Made by a program: the position numbers and the translations under genes
The notes under the pieces: model-generated
Database searches by the model: none
Told to the model about the DNA's origin: nothing
The model's input: only the letters and a program-made list of their open reading frames with translations
Shown here: positions 59,530 through 64,000 of the stretch, piece by piece
How the letters are laid out: the number at the start of each line of letters is the position of its first letter
How positions within the stretch are numbered: position 1 is the stretch's first letter
NCBI GenBank assembly: GCA_030142905.1
Contig: JASJOG010000124.1
Coordinates: 62,001-126,000, forward strand
DNA: 64,000 nt
Source: Heliopora coerulea
Lineage: Eukaryota > Cnidaria > Anthozoa > Scleralcyonacea > Helioporidae
Direction: 5' to 3'

Positions 59530-60416
59530 TTAAACATGTTAATACATCCACCTTTTTTTATCAATTGTTTTGAATGATCGATCGTCTGTTGAATTTGTGA
59601 GAGACTTCTCTGTTTCAGGCTTGATCGATCGAGTTGCTTGTTTAATTGCATCCCACAACTCTGACTGGCTTCTGTACTGTTTGCCACCACTATACAGCTC
59701 CCTGTTTACCAGTGCCCACATGATTTCAATCGGGTTTAGATCAGGAGATTACGATGGCCATTTCATTAATTTACTTTCTGTGAATCCCTTTTGAGCCAAA
59801 AAGTCAGAAGTACTTCGTGACGCATTAGAAGGAGCATTGTCTTGCATGAAGACACAGTCTTTCTTAAGTTTTCGACTGAGATTTGTACCATTTGAAGAAT
59901 GTGTCTTCCAGTAAAGCGCAATAGTTATCACTGTTTAGCTTCACTCCTTCATCCACTTTGAACGGCCCAACTACTTTGTCATTGACAATGCCTGCCCATA
60001 TCATGAGTCTACCACCTCCCTGATGTCTCCTCAGCCTTGGAGGAGCTTCCTTATCACAGAGAACCCACCTTTTAGACCAACCATCCGGACCATCCAGAGT
60101 CACCTTTGATTCATCAGTAAATCACTTTACTAAAGTGAGTTTTCAAGTTTTCCTTGGCCGAATTCAAACGGTTTTGCATGTGTGTTTTATTGAGAGGAGG
60201 TCTGCTAACTGATTTCTTGACTGTGCTCATTTTTCGAAGGATTCTACACCTTTTGTCACGTTGCACTCCTGTTATTCCTGCCTTGTCAAACACTTCCGCA
60301 TAACTTAGTAGTGGATGCTTTGTTAGAATTTGCTCCAATTTTCGTTTGTCTCTGTCGCTAATGTTCTTAGATCCTTTTCCTTTGCTTCTTACCCTCTTTT
60401 TGTTTACTTCTTCCAT
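59530..60416 (-). pseudogene. Tc1/mariner transposase pseudogene
   Basis: Ordered minus-strand fragments give a paired-like HTH region (SKNISDRDKRKLEQIL, RILRKMSTVKKSVSRPPLN) and the first catalytic Asp in DESKVTLDGPDG. GGGRLMIWAGI follows, then the second Asp in VFMQDNAPSN, and the Glu in NPIEIMWALVNREL. All three DDE residues are recognisable, but the frame breaks near 60114 and 59900, and a TAA interrupts before SPDLNPIE. It lies between the two bHLH copies. I could not define the terminal repeats. It is a different subfamily from the element at 26.6 kb. Confidence 0.85.
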
Positions 60417-60419
60417 TAC

Positions 60420-60784
60420 ATTCTTAACTGTTTGATGGTCTCTTTCAAATTTCTAATGTTGTTTTCCCTTTAGCTAATAACTGCACAATTCCCTTTTTCT
60501 CAGTTGGTGAGAGATCGGCAGCGTTATAGCAGCATCAGCAGTATTATCACACTTGGATTATAACTTCAGACACTGCTTTTCTAACGAGTTGGCTCTTTTG
60601 GGAATAAATCGGACTAGTTTGTGTAACGTGTATATAAATACACTGCTATTAATTCCTTATATGTAGCTTTATTATATGTGTGATTGCTATGAGGTTTTGC
60701 AAAACGCATAAAAAAATTTTTCAAGTTATCACTCTTCGATAATAACTTCAGACCCAATGTAGAGATATTTTTTACTAAAACGCA
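60420..60784. other. transposon flank, nothing further recognised
   Basis: This probably contains the 5' end of the Tc1/mariner element, since the coding frame decays at about 60500. No terminal inverted repeat could be paired. Confidence 0.35.
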
Positions 60785-61090
60785 GGAGCTTATATAGAAG
60801 TACATACCTTCGTTTAAAGTAAAGAGTTTTTTCAGGAAAGTTGGACAGATTTAGCTGGAGTTCGTATTTCTTTCAACGATACAAGAATTAAATGGTTCAT
60901 TTCTTTCTGGCTTGTGGACCTTTTATCTACTCGTATGAGACACCAAAAATCAAGTCAACCTTCTACACACAGTAAACCTGCTCCAATGATCTACATCAAA
61001 AGAAAAATCTTGAGTAGAAAGCAAACTAAAGACCGTCGACCCTTCTCACGTCTTACGAACAAAGAACGTTTTCCTTGTTTTCTTGTGGCT

Positions 61091-61366
61091 TTACTTCGTT
61101 TGGGCCATGGTATTCTTGTCAGAGGGATACGTTGCTTCTTTGGAACGTTCAAGAAGATTCTCCAAGCATCGGATGTAACGTATAGCAGCGCGTAATGTCT
61201 CTACTTTCGACATTCGTTTCTGGGTAGGTTCATTGGGAAGATGTTCCCGTAGCCTGGCATAACTTTCATTGACCTGTCGTAAGCGAATTCGTTCACGTTC
61301 GTTGCGTTTTTGGATAAACGGCGGCTCTAAGTTGCAGTCGTAGAGAGGATGAGGAATTGGCACCAT
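61091..61366 (-). CDS. achaete-scute-like bHLH transcription factor
   Basis: A complete 91-residue frame starts at ATG (61366) and ends at TAA (61091). The bHLH domain fills residues 18-73: basic region KRNERERIRLRQVN, helix 1 [11 protein letters not shown], a short loop and helix 2 [20 protein letters not shown]. The NERER(x)R core with VN, and the MSKVETLR start of helix 2, are diagnostic of the ASC/ASCL family, nearest to ASCL3/4/5 in the EPPFIQKRNERER and YARLREHLP stretches. Such proteins bind E-boxes as heterodimers with E-proteins and drive neural, cnidocyte or secretory fates. An in-frame TAG upstream and the conserved ATG in the dead twin support this start. It is a short family member encoded by a single exon. 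Confidence 0.85.
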   Translation of the reverse strand: MVPIPHPLYDCNLEPPFIQKRNERERIRLRQVNESYARLREHLPNEPTQKRMSKVETLRAAIRYIRCLENLLERSKEATYPSDKNTMAQTK

Positions 61367-61369
61367 TTG

Positions 61370-62045
61370 AGGAGGTAAGGGCTAATGCACACTCTGAGCT
61401 TCGGAAGGCGATGGCTCTTTTCATATTCCCAGTTGGTAGCAGGTAGACATTGAAAAAGTGAAATCAGGGAATTCCATACTTCGTAATGGACAAGTTTCGA
61501 ATATATTTTGTGCAGTTGCTTATCTGCTAGAAAGACTTCTGATATTCGAAGAACGGGCAACCTTGTCTTTGTTTCGTTTTAAGGTGTTGGCTTGTCTTGC
61601 TCAATCTCTGTCTTTTTCCTCGATCAATTCAGTTGTGTCGTTTTGAACTGGCCCATCCTTACAACAACGATTAAATAGAAAAACTGCAGCCGTCCAACGG
61701 ACCAATCGCGAATCATTGTTCGCTGCCGCGGTTAAGTGATTAGCATTGCATTAAGTCTGTGTATATTTGCAAATAAAAGCGCTGTATTATCTTTTTGCGC
61801 GAAGCAGGAAAAATGAAAATCTTGAAACCTTCGTTTCGCCGTCCGGGCGCAGATACGAAAGAATGTCCCCGAAAACATCGTCTGAAAAAAACTTCAAGTT
61901 ACACTTGCCTGTTTTGAAGGTTGTACCCCAAACTGATATTTTAAAGCTAATTAACTTATGAGAGAGACCAACAAAGGTAACTCTTGCTTCCCCAGTTACG
62001 CAAAACAAATGAAACTATCAAATATTAAGTCATAAATGAACCTAC
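61370..62045. other. non-coding stretch, possible bHLH promoter
   Basis: This lies upstream of the bHLH start. I see no TATA box at a persuasive distance and no repeats. Short overlapping frames lack signatures. Confidence 0.35.
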
Positions 62046-62054
62046 AGATTTGTC

Positions 62055-63190
62055 ACTTTCTGACCTCTTCAATTCTACGTCTCAACTTTTCTTTTTTCTT
62101 CTTCATAGTGAAATTAAACAACCCAACTCGGTTCCCAACACTAACAGCTTGGGCATTCCCTCTAGTGTCGTGATATTGTTTTGCTCTTTTTCTCAGACCT
62201 TGAATGTACTCAGACGTATCTGCTGGTTGATCTGGAGGACTTCCCAACATTATGGCCACTGGTACAGTGAAAATCCGGTTCATTCTTGAACACTAAATCG
62301 GTAGGCCATGATGACTTCGGGAAGGTAGACATCGTAATTCCTCTGGTGTTTTCCCCCACATTTGGAAAGCATTGTTTCCAAAATTCGATTAAACTGTTCA
62401 TTGTATCTCCTTCCACATGATATTCCAAAGTCCGGGTTTTCTGTATTCCAAGTATATGACAGACACACTTTGGCGAATAAAGAAAAATCGAAGTTCTTAA
62501 GTTGATCCGTACGAATTCTCTCAGGCGCACCAAAATAGCAAATAAACTTGTCTACCCACTTCTGAGCCACCATATGTGCCTCCTGGTTTGGAATGATAAT
62601 CTCCAATGATCAAAATAAACTTGTTATGATTAGCAGTTTCTGGGAATAGTCCTAGAGTGTCAAGGGCACACGAGTTTCCCTTCATTGTGCCCTTACCAGT
62701 CGCACATTTCCTAAGCCAATCCTCCACTTCCTGCCCATGACCAGGCCAATAAAATCACTTGCGTACCTTCTGCTGAGTTTTGGTTATCCCTACATGGCTT
62801 GCCGTTGGACCAGCAACAGCTTTGAGAATGTTCTGCTTTAATTCTCCCAACGACGATACAACACACCATCTCGAACTTCTAGCATTTCCCAATGTGCACA
62901 TACGTTATGTAATCTTACTCAAGCCTTGCAACTCTTCCTCAGGGGGCTCTTCTGAGCAAGATTCTCTCCAAGCTAAGACGCCATGAATAACAGGGTCAAC
63001 CAACTGCAAGGATCTTAGCTCTGCAGGTGTCCATTTCAAGCATTATGGTTCCTCTGGGTTCTTATCAATAGCACCAACCATAGAAACTTCAGGGACGACA
63101 TCTACTGGGTCTGGTGATCATCTTGACAACCCATCCACATTCCCATGTCGCTGGCCAGGTCGTGATTGCACTCTAAAATCAAACTCTGTT
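62055..63190 (-). pseudogene. Ty3/Gypsy pol fragment (RNase H end to integrase)
   Basis: From right to left the minus strand reads the end of an RNase H/spacer (QSRPGQRHGNVDGLSR), the integrase zinc-binding approach (FYWPGHGQEVEDWLRKC) and the core. Core landmarks are ILIIGDYHSK (first Asp), WVDKFICYFGAPERIRTDQ (second Asp) and LGIQKTRTLEYH. NEQFNRILETMLSK (Glu) and VIMAYRFSVQE follow. Frameshifts lie near 62420 and 62280, and stops near 62770 and 63055. No LTRs are seen in the window. Integrase inserts the cDNA copy into the host genome; this copy is inactive. Confidence 0.82.
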
Positions 63191-63206
63191 ACCTTATTCT
63201 CACTTA

Positions 63207-63285
63207 ATTTCGCGAGTACTAAATTTCGCAATTTTGAGAGGAAATTAGAGTTGGAGTGTATTAAATTTCGCGATTTTTTTCTATT
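63207..63285. repeat. AAATTTCGCG-type repeat
   Basis: Three AATTTCGCG/AAATTTCGCA words occur within 80 bp, the last close to T-rich sequence. It resembles MITE ends, but no partner terminus is found. The sequence between here and 63570 is otherwise featureless. Confidence 0.4.
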
Positions 63286-63572
63286 CTTCGATATGTAGCT
63301 TTGACTTCAGAACTGTAACAATATAATTAATATGATCGTCACCGTAAACAATAGCAAATATAACAAAGCATAAGATGTATTCCAGTCTTAAATACCCGAT
63401 AAGTACATCTATATTTACACTCTGATAAACAACGCTGATATTAACACTTATGTTCTGTCAGACATGATATGGAGGTCCATATTATACGGTACTTCTCAGT
63501 CGCTGAACGTATTCTCTGGGGGGGAGCTTCGTTTCACCGCTCACAACGGCACTAATGCTAGCCTTCTCCCAG

Positions 63573-63860
63573 CTAGGTGGCGTGCAATGGCTTGATTATT
63601 GTAAACCTCAAATCAACCACAATATCTTCAGTCCGGACTCCAGATTCCATTTGAGTTTGAGCTTCTTCGGCATACCACTTAGTAAATCTCTCTTTCATGA
63701 AGCGCATTGCTTCACCGTTCAGCGTGAGATCTAGCGGCTGAAAGAAGTGCGTCATGTTTGCTGGTACAGATACAGCTTCATCATTCATAGGGGACAGCTT
63801 TGACATCACTTTGAAGACGTCCCATACAAATAGCGACTTCTGTGTTTCCGGTAGATTCAA
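63573..63860 (-). pseudogene. pogo/Tigger-type DDE transposase fragment
   Basis: The frame encodes the C-terminal half of a DDE_1 superfamily transposase: LFVWDVFKVMSKL (region of the second catalytic Asp), then VPANMTHFFQPLDLTLNGEA and VDLRFTIIKPLHA. The NMTH.QPLDL block is diagnostic of pogo/Tigger/Jerky-like transposases. Stop codons follow KPLHAT, and the N-terminal half is not recognisable in the remaining window (63861-64000), so it is an eroded remnant or continues outside. Confidence 0.75.
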
Positions 63861-64000
63861 CTCCTTCTCGACATAAGGCTTTTGATGACTTTGCCTAATA
63901 GCTTGAGTGTCTCAGTCTCATTGGAATAATGTTCAGGATTCTGTGTTATTAAAAATCCCCTGAGAAACGTGGCGTTTTACCTTGATATATGATCTGCGTC

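Noticed and set aside
1..64000. CRISPR arrays, prokaryotic operons or phage genes
   Set aside because: No regularly spaced direct repeats, ribosome-binding sites or compact gene strings exist; the sequence is plainly animal nuclear DNA.

Overview
The window is animal nuclear DNA: AT-rich, intron-bearing, with small exons ending at GT donors, abundant microsatellites and many decayed transposons. The mix of ankyrin-repeat, NPHP3/NLR-like TPR, nucleoside-phosphorylase-like and Death-domain exons with Penelope-like, R2-like, CR1-like, Gypsy and Tc1/mariner elements resembles an anthozoan cnidarian (coral or sea anemone). That placement is inference; no marker gene fixes the species.

Layout. 1.6-9.3 kb: an old tandem duplication carrying two paralogous ankyrin-repeat exons on the minus strand. 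11.8-20.8 kb: dispersed repeats, a decayed TPR fragment, and a signal-peptide exon that may begin a thrombospondin-N/laminin-G-like secreted protein. 18.7 and 22.6 kb: two foldback elements with perfect 12-14 bp target duplications; a third lies at 57.9 kb. 25.6-30.6 kb: a 5'-truncated APE-type LINE split by a complete but dead Tc1/mariner element. 31.7-50.9 kb: candidate minus-strand host exons, including a Death-domain terminal exon, a damaged nucleoside-phosphorylase-like (PNP/UDP) exon, and upstream exons whose phases largely fit. They are separated by repeats: an inverted pair of tRNA-derived SINEs, a pogo-like MITE, a seven-copy GTCACGTGAGTCACA cluster and a Penelope-like retroelement. 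54.2-58.9 kb: a CR1/L2-like and an R2/NeSL-like LINE. 58.9-61.4 kb: a duplicated achaete-scute-type bHLH gene, one copy intact and one dead, with a Tc1/mariner pseudogene between them. 62.0-63.9 kb: a decayed Gypsy pol and a pogo/Tigger transposase fragment.

The genes do not form a pathway. The best-supported host coding sequences are the two ankyrin exons and the intact bHLH gene; the Death/PNP model is attractive but needs transcript evidence. Most remaining sequence is unique non-coding DNA in which I recognise nothing. The most interesting signals are the foldback elements with a hammerhead-like CTGANGA...GAAA core, the possible PNP-Death gene, the repeated CACGTG/TGAGTCA motif, and the live/dead bHLH twin.
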